A DNA stretch of 33,851 bases from Alteromonadaceae bacterium (GCA_023301705.1 JALZUE010000221.1:1-33851), one strand, 5' to 3'; positions 8,100 to 17,364 are shown, counted from the first letter of the stretch. Numbers and translations are program-made. The notes: a model not told the origin generated them from the sequence alone.

Positions 8100-9998
8100 T
8101 TATTCTTCTAGAGTACTTAAATCACCTTCATCTTCACCTAAGGCTCTTGCCTTAAGCACACGTCGCATTATTTTTCCTGAACGTGTTTTAGGCAATGATT
8201 CAACAAACTCTATTTGTTCAGGCATGGCAATTTTTCCCATTTCATTGCCAACATGTACTTTTAATTCATTTATCAGTGCCTTATCAGGTATAGCACCTTC
8301 TTGCAGAATTACAAATGTATGTATAGCATTTCCCTTTAATTCATGAGGAATTCCTATTGCAGCAGCTTCTGTTACTTTAGGGTGGCTAACTAAAGCACTT
8401 TCAACTTCTGATGTTCCTAGGCGGTAACCACTGACCTTAAGTACTTCATCCATGCGACCAATGACCCAAATATAGCCGTCATCATCAATTTTTGCACTAT
8501 CACCCGCTAGATAGTGCCATTGACCATTTTCTTTTTTTGTCCAATACAAATCTTCATAGCGTTGTTTATCTTTAAATATCGTTCTAGCCATACCAGGCCA
8601 TGGATTTTTGACAACCAACTTGCCTTCTTCATTGTTCGGCACTTCATTGCCGTCATCGTCTATAATACTAATTTCATTACCAAAAAATGGCTTAGTCGCA
8701 GAACCTGGCTTTAAAGGGGTAATGGGTAATGGGCATATCATGAAACCACCTGTTTCAGTTTGCCACCATGTATCAATAATAGGGCACTTGTCTTGGCCAA
8801 TAACATGATGGTACCAACGCCATGCTTCTGGGTTTATTGGTTCACCTACACTGCCCAATAATCGTAAACTTGATAAATCATGCTTTTTAGGCCAACGGTC
8901 ACCAAATCGCATTAAGCCACGAATGGCTGTTGGAGAGGTATATAAAATATTAATACCATGTTTTTCAATGATTTGCCACCAGCGGTTAGGGTACGGATAA
9001 TTAGGAGCACCTTCGTATAACATAATAGTTGCGCCATTAATTAATGGCCCGTAAACAATGTAACTATGGCCAGTTATCCAGCCAGGATCAGCAGCACACC
9101 ACCATCTATCTTGTGGCTTTATATCAAATGCCATTCGGTGGGTTGTTGATGTGTATACAGCATAACCACCGTGGGTGTGTAACATGCCTTTAGGTTTGCC
9201 AGTGGTACCTGATGTATACAGTATAAATAAAGGGTCTTCTGCGTTTGTTTGTTCTGTTTTACATTTAGTGCTAGCAATAGGTAGTGCTTTTAAATCATGT
9301 AACCAGAAGTCGCGTGTTGGTTCCATTTCAACATCGAGTTCATTATTTTTTACACAAATACACACTTCAATCGAAGGTGTTCTTTTCATAGCATCGTTAG
9401 CAATTGATTTTAAATCTATTGCCTTACCTCGACGCCAGCCGCCATCAGCAGTTATTAATACACGGCTGTGCGCATCATCTATTCTAGAAGCTAACGCTTC
9501 GGTACTGAACCCACCGTAAACAACTGAATGTACAGCGCCAATTTTTGCACAAGCAAGCATCGCAAAAACAAGCTCTGGAATTTGCGGCATATAAATAGTA
9601 ACAATGTCACCTTTTTCAACACCCATGCTTTTTAATACATTGGCGAATTGACACACTTCTCTGTGTAAACCGTTATATGAATAATTTCGAGTTTGACCAT
9701 TTTCTCCTTCCCATATAATGGCCATTTTATTGCGGTTTGCAGTTTCAATATGTCGATCAACTGCGTTGTGCACAATATTAATTTCACCACCGTCAAACCA
9801 TTTGTAATGAGGAGCATTACTTTCATCTAATACTGAATCCCACTTTTTATACCATGATAAAGTGTCTGCTTGTTCTGCCCAGAACTCCTCTCTATTGTTA
9901 ATTGAATGTTCGTACATCTTGTCATATTCGTTCACATTTGCTTGTTCTATTACTGTTGTACTTGGCATAAACAAGTTAGTTTTCTCTGGGTGTTTCAT
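8100..9998 (-). CDS. acs: Acetyl-CoA synthetase (acetate-CoA ligase, AMP-forming)
   Basis: The enzyme converts acetate, ATP and CoA to acetyl-CoA via acetyl-adenylate in the cytosol. I chose the ATG at 9998 (MKHPEK) because GGAG lies 7 nt before it. An upstream in-frame ATG at 10013 would add five residues and lacks an RBS. The ANL-superfamily core motifs are present: YTSGTTGKPKG (P-loop), DTWWQTETGG with the acetate-limiting Trp, the GYRLG hinge region, and PKTRSGKIMRR at the C-terminus. With the chosen start the catalytic lysine falls at residue 609, the site controlled by reversible acetylation in Salmonella Acs. Length (632) is normal. It is divergent from the symporter genes and close to CrbS/CrbR, the known regulators of acs in Vibrio and Pseudomonas. 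Confidence 0.95.
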   Translation of the reverse strand: MKHPEKTNLFMPSTTVIEQANVNEYDKMYEHSINNREEFWAEQADTLSWYKKWDSVLDESNAPHYKWFDGGEINIVHNAVDRHIETANRNKMAIIWEGENGQTRNYSYNGLHREVCQFANVLKSMGVEKGDIVTIYMPQIPELVFAMLACAKIGAVHSVVYGGFSTEALASRIDDAHSRVLITADGGWRRGKAIDLKSIANDAMKRTPSIEVCICVKNNELDVEMEPTRDFWLHDLKALPIASTKCKTEQTNAEDPLFILYTSGTTGKPKGMLHTHGGYAVYTSTTHRMAFDIKPQDRWWCAADPGWITGHSYIVYGPLINGATIMLYEGAPNYPYPNRWWQIIEKHGINILYTSPTAIRGLMRFGDRWPKKHDLSSLRLLGSVGEPINPEAWRWYHHVIGQDKCPIIDTWWQTETGGFMICPLPITPLKPGSATKPFFGNEISIIDDDGNEVPNNEEGKLVVKNPWPGMARTIFKDKQRYEDLYWTKKENGQWHYLAGDSAKIDDDGYIWVIGRMDEVLKVSGYRLGTSEVESALVSHPKVTEAAAIGIPHELKGNAIHTFVILQEGAIPDKALINELKVHVGNEMGKIAMPEQIEFVESLPKTRSGKIMRRVLKARALGEDEGDLSTLEE

Positions 9999-10013
9999 TA
10001 TTTGACTCCACAT

Positions 10014-10351
10014 TAGCGTGATAATTTTTAATTATTAGGAATAAGGTAGTGAAATTATGATCATTAAGGAATTAGACCTAAGTCTAAAATTTGTACTTAT
10101 TTGGTTTTAGGGTATTTGATTATTTACGGTGTAGATATATAGGTGTATGAATTTTAAATACGAATAATTCGAATACTAGACTAAAGTTTAATACCCTAAC
10201 CTTGAAATGCCTGATATTTTTATAAATAGACTAAATTAAATGTTAATTTTCTAGACAGTTTCTTGTCTTAAAAAAGATGTTTTATTTTTCTTAACACTAT
10301 TAATAATTATTACAAAATACTGAAAGCAACATAGTTGCTGGGAGAGTTCTA
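10014..10351. promoter_or_regulatory. Divergent control region of acs and the acetate symporter operon, with repeated TAGAC elements
   Basis: This gene-free stretch separates divergent acs and the symporter. It contains a dyad TTAGAC-CTAA-GTCTAA (10072-10087), two exact copies of TAGACTAAA exactly 50 bp apart (10177-10185 and 10227-10235), a further TAGAC at 10252-10256 and a short palindrome CGAATAATTCG (10161-10171). These repeats are candidates for CrbR binding, but I do not know the CrbR site well enough to assert it. No clear sigma-70 hexamer pair stands out. Confidence 0.45.
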
Positions 10352-10603
10352 GTGGATGAAAACAGCTCATATTGGCAGGAAAACCTGCGGTTAATTTTTA
10401 TTTGCCTAATAATCTGGTTTGTTGTCTCATTTGGTTTTGGCTTATTACTTGTCGAACCATTGAACAATATTCGTATTGGTGGCTATAAATTAGGTTTTTG
10501 GTTTGCTCAACAAGGATCTATTTATACTTTTGTAGCATTAGTTTTTTGGTATACAAAAAAAATGAATGCGCTTGATAAAAAATACGATGTAGGGGAAGAA
10601 TAA
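10352..10603 (+). CDS. DUF4212 small subunit of a Na+/solute symporter
   Basis: This 83-residue protein has two transmembrane helices (about 13-34 and 52-69) and the family's EPLNNIRIGGYKLGFWFAQQ segment between them. It is the small partner that accompanies the VC2705-type subfamily of SSS symporters. The start is GTG at 10352, supported by a good RBS (GGGAGAG, 10340-10346, 5-nt spacing); no ATG is in frame nearby. Its TAA overlaps the next gene's ATG by one base, so translation is coupled. The exact role (stability, or part of the transport unit) is not shown by the sequence. Confidence 0.9.
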   Translation: MDENSSYWQENLRLIFICLIIWFVVSFGFGLLLVEPLNNIRIGGYKLGFWFAQQGSIYTFVALVFWYTKKMNALDKKYDVGEE

Positions 10604-12339
10604 TGGATGAGTTAAAACTTTACACTTACATTGCTGTTTTCGGCTCATTTGCTTTGTATTTTGCTATTGCTTGGTGGGCAAGAGCGGGAACAACAAGTGA
10701 GTTTTATGCTGCTGGCGGTGGTGTAACACCGATTCAAAATGGTATGGCGATCGGTGCCGATTGGATGAGTGCTGCATCGTTTATCTCTATGGCGGGTTTA
10801 ATCGCTTTCTTAGGGTATGGTGGTTCAGTGTTCTTAATGGGCTGGACAGGTGGTTATGTACTTTTAGCTATGTTGTTAGCGCCTTATATGCGCAAGCATG
10901 GTAAATTTACCGTACCTGAATTTATTGCTGATCGGTATTATTCTAAAACTGCGCGCATTGTTGCTGTTGCTTGTTTAATCATTGCTTCACTAACTTATAT
11001 TATTGGCCAAATGAAAGGTGTTGGTGTTGCCTTTTCTCGCTTCTTAGAAGTTGATTATGATCTTGGCTTATTCATCGGTATGGGCGTTGTTTGGGTATAT
11101 GCCGTATTAGGCGGCATGAAAGGAATTACTTATACGCAAATTGCACAATATTGTGTATTAATTTTTGCCTATACAATTCCTGCAGTGTTTATTTCATTAC
11201 AACTTACAGGCAACCCTATTCCTCAGCTTGGTTTAGGTAGTACGTTAGCTGACGGTAGTGGTGTCTATTTACTTGATAAATTAGACTTAGTTGTCACTGA
11301 CTTAGGTTTTAAAGAATATACGACAGATAATCTAGGCGGCACGTTAAATATGTTCGCTTATACTATGTCACTTATGATTGGTACCGCGGGTTTACCTCAC
11401 GTTATTATGCGCTTTTTTACTGTACCTAGCGTACAAGCAGCTCGTGCATCGGCAGGTTATGCTTTAGTGTTCATTGCTTTACTTTATACGGTAGCTCCTG
11501 CTGTTGGTGCGATGGCTCGTTTAAACTTAATGAATACTATTGAACCTACTGCAGGACAAAACCTTGAGTATGCTGAGCGTCCTCAGTGGTTTAAAGATTG
11601 GGAAAAAACCGGGCTATTACAATTTGAAGATAAAAATGGTGACGGTAAAATTCAATACACAGCGAGCGCTGAAACTAATGAAATGATTAAAGTTGATCGA
11701 GACATTATGGTGTTAGCAAACCCAGCAATTGCAAATTTACCTAATTGGGTTATTGCGCTAGTTGCTGCCGGTGGTTTAGCTGCAGCACTTTCAACAGCAG
11801 CTGGTTTGTTACTTGCGATATCTTCATCTATCTCACATGATTTAATGAAAGGGGTATTAACACCTGATTTATCAGAGAAGAATGAATTATTTGCGGGGCG
11901 TGTTGTTATGACAATTGCTATTCTTGTTTCTGGCTATCTCGGTTTAAATCCGCCTGGCTTTGCCGCCGGTACGGTAGCCTTAGCCTTTGGTTTAGCTGCT
12001 TCGTCAATTTTCCCAGCATTAATGATGGGTATTTTCGCGAAACGCATGAGTGGTAAAGCTGCTGTATTGGGTATGGTCTCTGGTATTGGTGTAACAATGT
12101 TATACGTATTCCAGCATAAAGGTATTATGTTTATTCCTGGTACATCGTTCTTAGGTGATTTGGGGCCAAACTGGTTCTTTGGTATTTCGCCTAACGCATT
12201 TGGTGCAGTAGGTGCAATTGTTAACTTTGCAGTGGCATTTATTGCGCTTAAATTTACTGGCGATGCTCCAGCTCATATCCAAAAAATGGTAGATAACTTC
12301 CGTGTACCTCATGGTGCAGGAGCTGCGCACGACCATTAA
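10603..12339 (+). CDS. Cation:acetate-type symporter, SSS family (VC2705-like subfamily, ActP-like)
   Basis: This inner-membrane symporter probably couples Na+ entry to uptake of acetate or a similar short carboxylate. The 578 residues have about 13 predicted helices. Family features include GGGVTPIQNGMAIGADWMSAASF (residues about 38-60), QMKGVGVAFSRF and GGLAAALSTAAGLLLAISSSI. A hydrophilic loop around 310-365 contains D343-K-N345-G-D347-G-K-I350, which resembles an EF-hand calcium loop. It is preceded by its DUF4212 partner with a 1-base overlap and faces acs across a shared control region. The substrate is inferred from the acs and CrbS neighbours, not proven; the family also carries other small acids. 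Confidence 0.9.
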   Translation: MDELKLYTYIAVFGSFALYFAIAWWARAGTTSEFYAAGGGVTPIQNGMAIGADWMSAASFISMAGLIAFLGYGGSVFLMGWTGGYVLLAMLLAPYMRKHGKFTVPEFIADRYYSKTARIVAVACLIIASLTYIIGQMKGVGVAFSRFLEVDYDLGLFIGMGVVWVYAVLGGMKGITYTQIAQYCVLIFAYTIPAVFISLQLTGNPIPQLGLGSTLADGSGVYLLDKLDLVVTDLGFKEYTTDNLGGTLNMFAYTMSLMIGTAGLPHVIMRFFTVPSVQAARASAGYALVFIALLYTVAPAVGAMARLNLMNTIEPTAGQNLEYAERPQWFKDWEKTGLLQFEDKNGDGKIQYTASAETNEMIKVDRDIMVLANPAIANLPNWVIALVAAGGLAAALSTAAGLLLAISSSISHDLMKGVLTPDLSEKNELFAGRVVMTIAILVSGYLGLNPPGFAAGTVALAFGLAASSIFPALMMGIFAKRMSGKAAVLGMVSGIGVTMLYVFQHKGIMFIPGTSFLGDLGPNWFFGISPNAFGAVGAIVNFAVAFIALKFTGDAPAHIQKMVDNFRVPHGAGAAHDH

Positions 12340-12344
12340 TGATA

Positions 12345-12382
12345 AGGGTTAAAGGTGAGCTTTAACATTCACTTTTAACCCT
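12345..12382 (+). terminator. Hairpin downstream of the symporter gene
   Basis: AGGGTTAAAGGTGA pairs with TCACTTTTAACCCT (14 positions, one G-U) around a 10-nt loop, 6 bp after the symporter stop. The T-tail is weak, so termination here may be partial. Confidence 0.6.
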
Positions 12383-12486
12383 CTATCACATTTCTAAATT
12401 TCATAACGCTTGTTCAATAATTACTTTACAGTCTTTAGCAATAAGCGTTATTTTAATATAATCATTTAAAGTCTTACGTATTATTG

Positions 12487-12502
12487 GCTAATAGCTATTA
12501 GC
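12487..12502. promoter_or_regulatory. 16-bp perfect palindrome upstream of the small anchored protein and crbS
   Basis: GCTAATAGCTATTAGC is identical to its reverse complement and lies about 42 bp before the likely start of the next gene. It is a candidate operator for a dimeric regulator; none can be named. Confidence 0.4.
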
Positions 12503-12544
12503 TTGATACAGTGTCATTTATTCTATTTTGAGAAACACAATATA

Positions 12545-12985
12545 ATGAACCGTCATATTAAAACCGCTTTTTTTGTTGCTCCATTTTTATTAATTGGGGG
12601 GTATGTCGCTTCTGATTTTTATGTAGAGAATAAAGCTCAAAAAAACAAAATATTTCAACTTTTACCTCTAGGGCAATGCGATGTAGTAAACCAGTCGTGT
12701 ATTTTAAAATCAGGTGAGTTTGAAGTTAACGTGCTTGATGATAAAGGTATTACTACAGTTAATACAACGTTTCCTTTAGACAAGGCGACACTGTTTTTGG
12801 TAGATAATGATAAAAAAGTGACACCATTTCCATTAGGTATGCTTGAAAGTCCTTATTATTGGCGTGCCGAAACCCCACTTCATCAGCTAGTAAAAAGTAA
12901 CAATGGAAAATATACTTTACGTTTAATTGCTGAAATAAAAGGCGGTAAGTATATCAGTGAGTTTTATACCGAAAGCATAAAGTAA
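12545..12985 (+). CDS. Small membrane-anchored protein of unknown function, upstream of crbS
   Basis: I do not recognise this gene. The likely start is ATG at 12545 (MNRHIKTAFF), giving 146 residues. An in-frame ATG at 12503 would add 14 residues with no signal-like character. Residues about 7-26 form one N-terminal hydrophobic segment, with basic residues before it, so the rest should face the periplasm. That part is a beta-rich domain with two cysteines (GQCDVVNQSC) that could form a disulfide, then EVNVLDDKG, TLFLVDND and a YYWRAETPLHQL stretch. The layout weakly resembles FixH/YtkA-like extracytoplasmic domains, but this is a guess. It is 67 bp before crbS on the same strand and may share its operon. 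Confidence 0.7.
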   Translation: MNRHIKTAFFVAPFLLIGGYVASDFYVENKAQKNKIFQLLPLGQCDVVNQSCILKSGEFEVNVLDDKGITTVNTTFPLDKATLFLVDNDKKVTPFPLGMLESPYYWRAETPLHQLVKSNNGKYTLRLIAEIKGGKYISEFYTESIK

Positions 12986-13052
12986 TTGTGAGTAAGCTTT
13001 TGCCTGTCACTTTATTAAAACAAGCGTTATGTTTTAATTATTAGGGAATGTT

Positions 13053-16000
13053 ATGTTTTCAAGTTGGCACTTAATTGTCATTAGTATTGCGTATATAGGA
13101 TTGTTGTTTTTAATTGCTTTTTTAGGCGATAAGTATCGTTCCAAATTAAAAGATAAAAGCCAGTCTATTATTTATGCGTTAACGTTAGGTGTTTATTGTA
13201 CTTCATGGAGCTTTTTGGGCACTTCTGGACAAGTTGCTGAGCATCTCATTTCACACTTACCGATATATTTAGGGCCTATTTTTTTATTTGTTTTTGCTTG
13301 GCCTTTTATTCAGCGAATTATTCGAGTGAGTTTATCCCTAAACTTAACCTCTATTGCTGATTTGTTGGCCTCTCGATTTGGCAAATCACACAACTTAGCA
13401 ATTATTGTTACCTTTGTCGCTCTTATTGGCACTATGCCTTATATAGCATTACAACTTAAGGGAATTGTATATTCTTTTCAGCAGTTACAATTAGGACATA
13501 CAGTTGTTTTATGGCGATTTGGTTTAGTTGTTAGCATAGTGCTTGCCGGTTTCACTATATTATTTGGAATTCGGCATATTGATGTAACCGAACGTCACCC
13601 CGGCGTGATGTTAGCTATCGCATTTGAGTCGTTAATTAAGCTTATTGCCTTTATTGCGGTGGGTTTATTTGTTTGTTTCTTTTTGTATGATTCACCGTTA
13701 GATTTATGGCAACAATCAAATGGTGTAGAGCGATTAGAAACCGCATTACAAACCCCTAATATCTTTTCTATGTTTGGTATGTTGATTATTGTAATGGCGG
13801 CTTTTTTATCATTACCTCGGCAATTTCAAGTCATGGTTGTTGAACTGAAAAGTGAAAAACATACATGGTTAGGACGAAGAGTTTTCCCAATATACTTATT
13901 AATTTTTGCAGTTCTAGCTATTCCGTTGGGTTTGGCTGGGGACACCTTATTAGGAAGCCAAGTACCTTCAGATTCTTATGTTTTGTTTCTTCCTTTATAC
14001 GAACAACAAGCTTGGCTGACATTATTAACGTTTATAGGGGCTATTTCCGCGGCTAGTTCTATGGTTATTATTTCTTCTATTTCATTAAGTACAATGCTGA
14101 GTAATGAAGTTGTTTTTCCACTTATTTTTAAAATTACTAAAACCCAGCATAGCGACTATAACAATTTCCGCGTGTTTTTATTAAATGTGCGTAAGGCACT
14201 TGTTTTATTGGTTATTTTATCAGGATATGGCGTTTTTCTATTAGTATCACCAGAAACGTTATCGTCAATGGGGGAGGTCGCTTTTGGTGCTTTTGCGCAA
14301 CTTACACCCGCATTAATCGCCGCCTTTTATTGGCGTAAAGCGACATTGGTTGGAGCTTATGCTGGTATATTATTTGGTTCAATGATGTGGTTTATGCTGA
14401 ATTTTTTACCTCAGTTAGGTCTTTATCATCATGTTTTTGAAAGCGATTACTTACCTGTTAATACTATTGCTACACTGCTAAGTTTGAGTACTAATGTATT
14501 TGCCTTATGGTTAATGTCGACAGTAAGTCGTCAAAGTGTACAAGAGCGGGTTCAAGCAGCATTATTTATGAATGTTAAAGGCCAAAAGGTACCACTTAAT
14601 CGTAATAAGCGTAATATTAATATTGATGAACTTGAGTTACTTGTTTCTCGCTTTGTTGGTAGTGCAAAAGCGAAAGATAGTTTTAGGGGCTTTAATATTG
14701 AGCATGATATTAAATTATTAGGGCAAGGGGAATATAAGAATGTGCTTTATCAGCATACTGAAAATACTTTAGCGAGTGTGATGGGGGCATCTTCTGCTCG
14801 GTTAGTTTTATCTTCAACCTTAGATGGTAGAACTATTGAATTAGATGAATTGGCCATGTTGGTTGAAAATGTATCTAATGAACAACAGCAGTTTAGTTAT
14901 AGTGTGCTGCATAGTGCAATTGAGAATGCTGGTGAGGGCATTTCAATTATTGATAATAACTTGAAGTTAATAGCATGGAATCAACAATATATTGATTTAT
15001 TTCATTATCCATCAGAGCTTATTTATGTAGGTAGCCCGATAGAAAGCCTTATTCGTTTTAATGTTCAGCAGGGTTTATGCGGTGATGGTAATGAAAATGA
15101 ACAGGTTGAAAAACGTTTACGGTATTTAGAGAAAAAAGGTGCTCATAGCTCTGAGCGTGTTCACCGTAATGGGCAAACTATACGCATTGAAGGAAACCCA
15201 CTGCCTGATGGCGGCTTTGTGATGATGTTCTCTGATATTACCGTATACCGAGAGGCGGAAAAAGTCTTAAAAGAAGCGAACTTAGATTTAGAAGCTAGAG
15301 TTGCTGAACGAACTAAAACCCTAGAAAGAACAAATGAAGCGTTGGCTATTGCTAGTGCAAAAGCAGAGCTAGCACATGCCAAAAAAAGTCAATATTTAAA
15401 AGCATGCAGTCATGATTTAATGCAACCTATTGAAGCTGCTAGATTATTTACTTCTGCTTTGTCAGAACCCAAAAATTTAAATGAAGTACAATATCGCCAG
15501 ATTGAGAATATAGAGCATTCGTTAAAAGTTGCTAGTTCGTTAATTACAGACCTAGGTGATATTGCAAAAATTGAAAGCGGAAATATTCAACCTAATCTAA
15601 CAGCTTTTGCGTTAAATGATGTATTTACAGCACTAGCAAATGAATTCAATGTGATGGCAGAACAGCAACAGGTTTCTTTTCGAGTTATTCCGTCTACTGT
15701 ATGGGTTACCTCTGATCAGCATTTGCTTTATCGTATATTACAAAACCTCATTGGCAATGCTTTTAGGTATGCAAGTCCAGGGGAAATATTCTTAGGTGAG
15801 AAAGTCATCAATGATGAGGTTATTATTCAAGTCTTAGATAACGGCCCTGGCATACCTAAAGAAAAACAAAATGAAATGTTTGAGCAGTTTACTCAACTTA
15901 ATAACATGTCATCAATATCTAAAGGTTTAGGCTTAGGGCTTTATATCACTCAAAGCTTAAGTGAAATTTTAGGTCATGAATTATCACTTGAATCGGATAC

Positions 16001-16487
16001 AGATAAGGGCTGTAAATTTTCTTTGACGCTTGATAGAACAGAAGTCAGTTTTACACCAGAAGTTCAGCCTCGATATACAATAGGCTTTAAAGATATTACG
16101 GTATTATGTATTGATAATGACTCTGCCGTACTTGACGGTATGATAGAGCTACTGAAAATGTGGGAGTGTAAAGTGTTGTCAGCAACCACACCTAAAGAGG
16201 CTTTCAGGCAACTTGAATCGCATGGTGATGAATTAAGTATAGTTTTGGCTGACTATCAGCTAGATAATAACGAAAGTGGCTTAATCTTAATACAAGACAT
16301 TAGGGCCAAATTAAAAAAAGATATACCTAGTATATTAATTACTGCGGCAGATGAGTCCGGAGTACAAGATAAATGTGAAAGCTTAGATGTTGGTTTTATG
16401 AAAAAGTCAATTAAGCCAGCAATGTTAAGAGCCCTGATGAGTTCGAAATTAACTCAACACTTACAGCATAATTATAATCAATATTAG
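13053..16487 (+). CDS. crbS: CrbS-type hybrid sensor histidine kinase with SLC5 transporter domain
   Basis: This is a 1144-residue membrane sensor kinase. Residues 1-490 form an SSS/SLC5 transporter-like module with about 13 helices. About 500-605 is a linker where STAC-like domains occur in this family. About 615-735 is a PAS domain (ENAGEGISIIDNNLKLIAWN), then coiled coil (735-780). The HisKA phospho-acceptor is His787 (SHDLMQP). The ATPase has its N-box near 897-905, DNGPGIP (929-935) and GLGLGL (958-963). A C-terminal receiver has phospho-acceptor Asp1067 and KKSIKP (1117-1122). This architecture is CrbS (AcsS/MxtR in other names), which activates acs through CrbR in Vibrio and Pseudomonas. 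An AGGGA RBS precedes ATG 13053. It converges on crbR, 11 bp away tail to tail. Confidence 0.92.
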   Translation: MFSSWHLIVISIAYIGLLFLIAFLGDKYRSKLKDKSQSIIYALTLGVYCTSWSFLGTSGQVAEHLISHLPIYLGPIFLFVFAWPFIQRIIRVSLSLNLTSIADLLASRFGKSHNLAIIVTFVALIGTMPYIALQLKGIVYSFQQLQLGHTVVLWRFGLVVSIVLAGFTILFGIRHIDVTERHPGVMLAIAFESLIKLIAFIAVGLFVCFFLYDSPLDLWQQSNGVERLETALQTPNIFSMFGMLIIVMAAFLSLPRQFQVMVVELKSEKHTWLGRRVFPIYLLIFAVLAIPLGLAGDTLLGSQVPSDSYVLFLPLYEQQAWLTLLTFIGAISAASSMVIISSISLSTMLSNEVVFPLIFKITKTQHSDYNNFRVFLLNVRKALVLLVILSGYGVFLLVSPETLSSMGEVAFGAFAQLTPALIAAFYWRKATLVGAYAGILFGSMMWFMLNFLPQLGLYHHVFESDYLPVNTIATLLSLSTNVFALWLMSTVSRQSVQERVQAALFMNVKGQKVPLNRNKRNINIDELELLVSRFVGSAKAKDSFRGFNIEHDIKLLGQGEYKNVLYQHTENTLASVMGASSARLVLSSTLDGRTIELDELAMLVENVSNEQQQFSYSVLHSAIENAGEGISIIDNNLKLIAWNQQYIDLFHYPSELIYVGSPIESLIRFNVQQGLCGDGNENEQVEKRLRYLEKKGAHSSERVHRNGQTIRIEGNPLPDGGFVMMFSDITVYREAEKVLKEANLDLEARVAERTKTLERTNEALAIASAKAELAHAKKSQYLKACSHDLMQPIEAARLFTSALSEPKNLNEVQYRQIENIEHSLKVASSLITDLGDIAKIESGNIQPNLTAFALNDVFTALANEFNVMAEQQQVSFRVIPSTVWVTSDQHLLYRILQNLIGNAFRYASPGEIFLGEKVINDEVIIQVLDNGPGIPKEKQNEMFEQFTQLNNMSSISKGLGLGLYITQSLSEILGHELSLESDTDKGCKFSLTLDRTEVSFTPEVQPRYTIGFKDITVLCIDNDSAVLDGMIELLKMWECKVLSATTPKEAFRQLESHGDELSIVLADYQLDNNESGLILIQDIRAKLKKDIPSILITAADESGVQDKCESLDVGFMKKSIKPAMLRALMSSKLTQHLQHNYNQY

Positions 16488-16498
16488 TACTTTCTTTG

Positions 16499-17149
16499 TT
16501 AGACAGGAGGTTGAGCTACTTCTAAAGAACTTAAAGCAATTACCGCTTGCGTTCTATTGCGTACGTTTAATTTCTTAAATATAGCTGTTGCATGGGCTTT
16601 AATTGTTGCTTCAGAAACATGTAGTTCATAAGCTATTTGTTTATTAAGTAAGCCTTGAGCAAACATCATCAAAATTCGGTGTTGTTGCTGTGTTAAACTA
16701 GCTATTTGCTGTGCTATTTCCAGTGTGTGTTGCTGTGTTTCTAATTTATAGAAGTGTGCAGGTAACCATATGTTGCCTAATAATATTTGATTGATAGCAT
16801 TAAAAATATCATCTACAGATGTCGATTTAGGGATAAAGCCGACAGCACCATGTTCCATCGCTTTATTCATTGTTTTATTATCTTCAAATGCCGAAATTAC
16901 AATGACAGGAATATGTGGGTAATGACTGCGAATGTGAATAAGCGTATTAAAACCATGAGCACCAGGAATATGTAAATCTAATAATACTAAATCACTAGTA
17001 TTGTTGTTTTTTAATTGATGCTCTAATGTTTCTATTGTTTGTGCTTCAAGCCATTGTGTTTTTATAAACTTAGTTTGTAACATTGATAATAATGCTTGTC
17101 TAAACAATGGATGATCATCAGCAATTATTATTTTTTTAGGCTGAATCAT
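16499..17149 (-). CDS. crbR: CrbR-type LuxR/NarL-family response regulator
   Basis: This is a 216-residue transcription regulator. The receiver domain (about 5-125) has the acidic pair DD (11-12) and phospho-acceptor Asp58 (LVLLDLHIPG). A LuxR-type helix-turn-helix occupies about 145-210 (MFAQGLLNKQIAYELHVSEATIKAHATAIFKKL). It is the expected partner of the CrbS kinase next door and would switch on acs and the symporter when acetate use is needed. The RBS (AGGAAT) is well placed before the ATG. Unlike many homologues in which kinase and regulator are separated or co-directional, here they converge with only 11 bp between stops, so the two transcripts must be made from separate promoters and no terminator fits in the gap. 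Confidence 0.9.
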   Translation of the reverse strand: MIQPKKIIIADDHPLFRQALLSMLQTKFIKTQWLEAQTIETLEHQLKNNNTSDLVLLDLHIPGAHGFNTLIHIRSHYPHIPVIVISAFEDNKTMNKAMEHGAVGFIPKSTSVDDIFNAINQILLGNIWLPAHFYKLETQQHTLEIAQQIASLTQQQHRILMMFAQGLLNKQIAYELHVSEATIKAHATAIFKKLNVRNRTQAVIALSSLEVAQPPV

Positions 17150-17292
17150 AGGTATTCCTTATATCATTCAATATGATAATAACAATCTAAAGAGCTTTTG
17201 TAAAAATAGATTGTTGATGGCATCTTTTCCGTTAAAGCCCTCTAGCAAGTTTATACAATGAGAATGTTTGAATTGAATAATAAGTTCACTAA

Positions 17293-17331
17293 AAGTAAAG
17301 CCAGAAATAAATGTTATTTCTGGCTTTACTT
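17293..17331 (-). terminator. Terminator of the first Cache chemoreceptor
   Basis: A perfect 18-bp stem (17293-17310 with 17314-17331, 3-nt loop) lies 34 bp past the stop codon of the minus-strand chemoreceptor. On that strand it is followed by TTTT. It is the longest perfect hairpin in the window. The remaining sequence up to crbR (17150-17292) shows nothing I recognise. Confidence 0.85.
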
Positions 17332-17364
17332 GGTTTGTTAATTTTATTAAAAGCTATTATATTG

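Noticed and set aside
9175-9519. 114-residue plus-strand open frame inside acs
   Set aside because: It lies wholly antisense to highly conserved acs codons, has no RBS and no recognisable domain; a shadow of the real gene.
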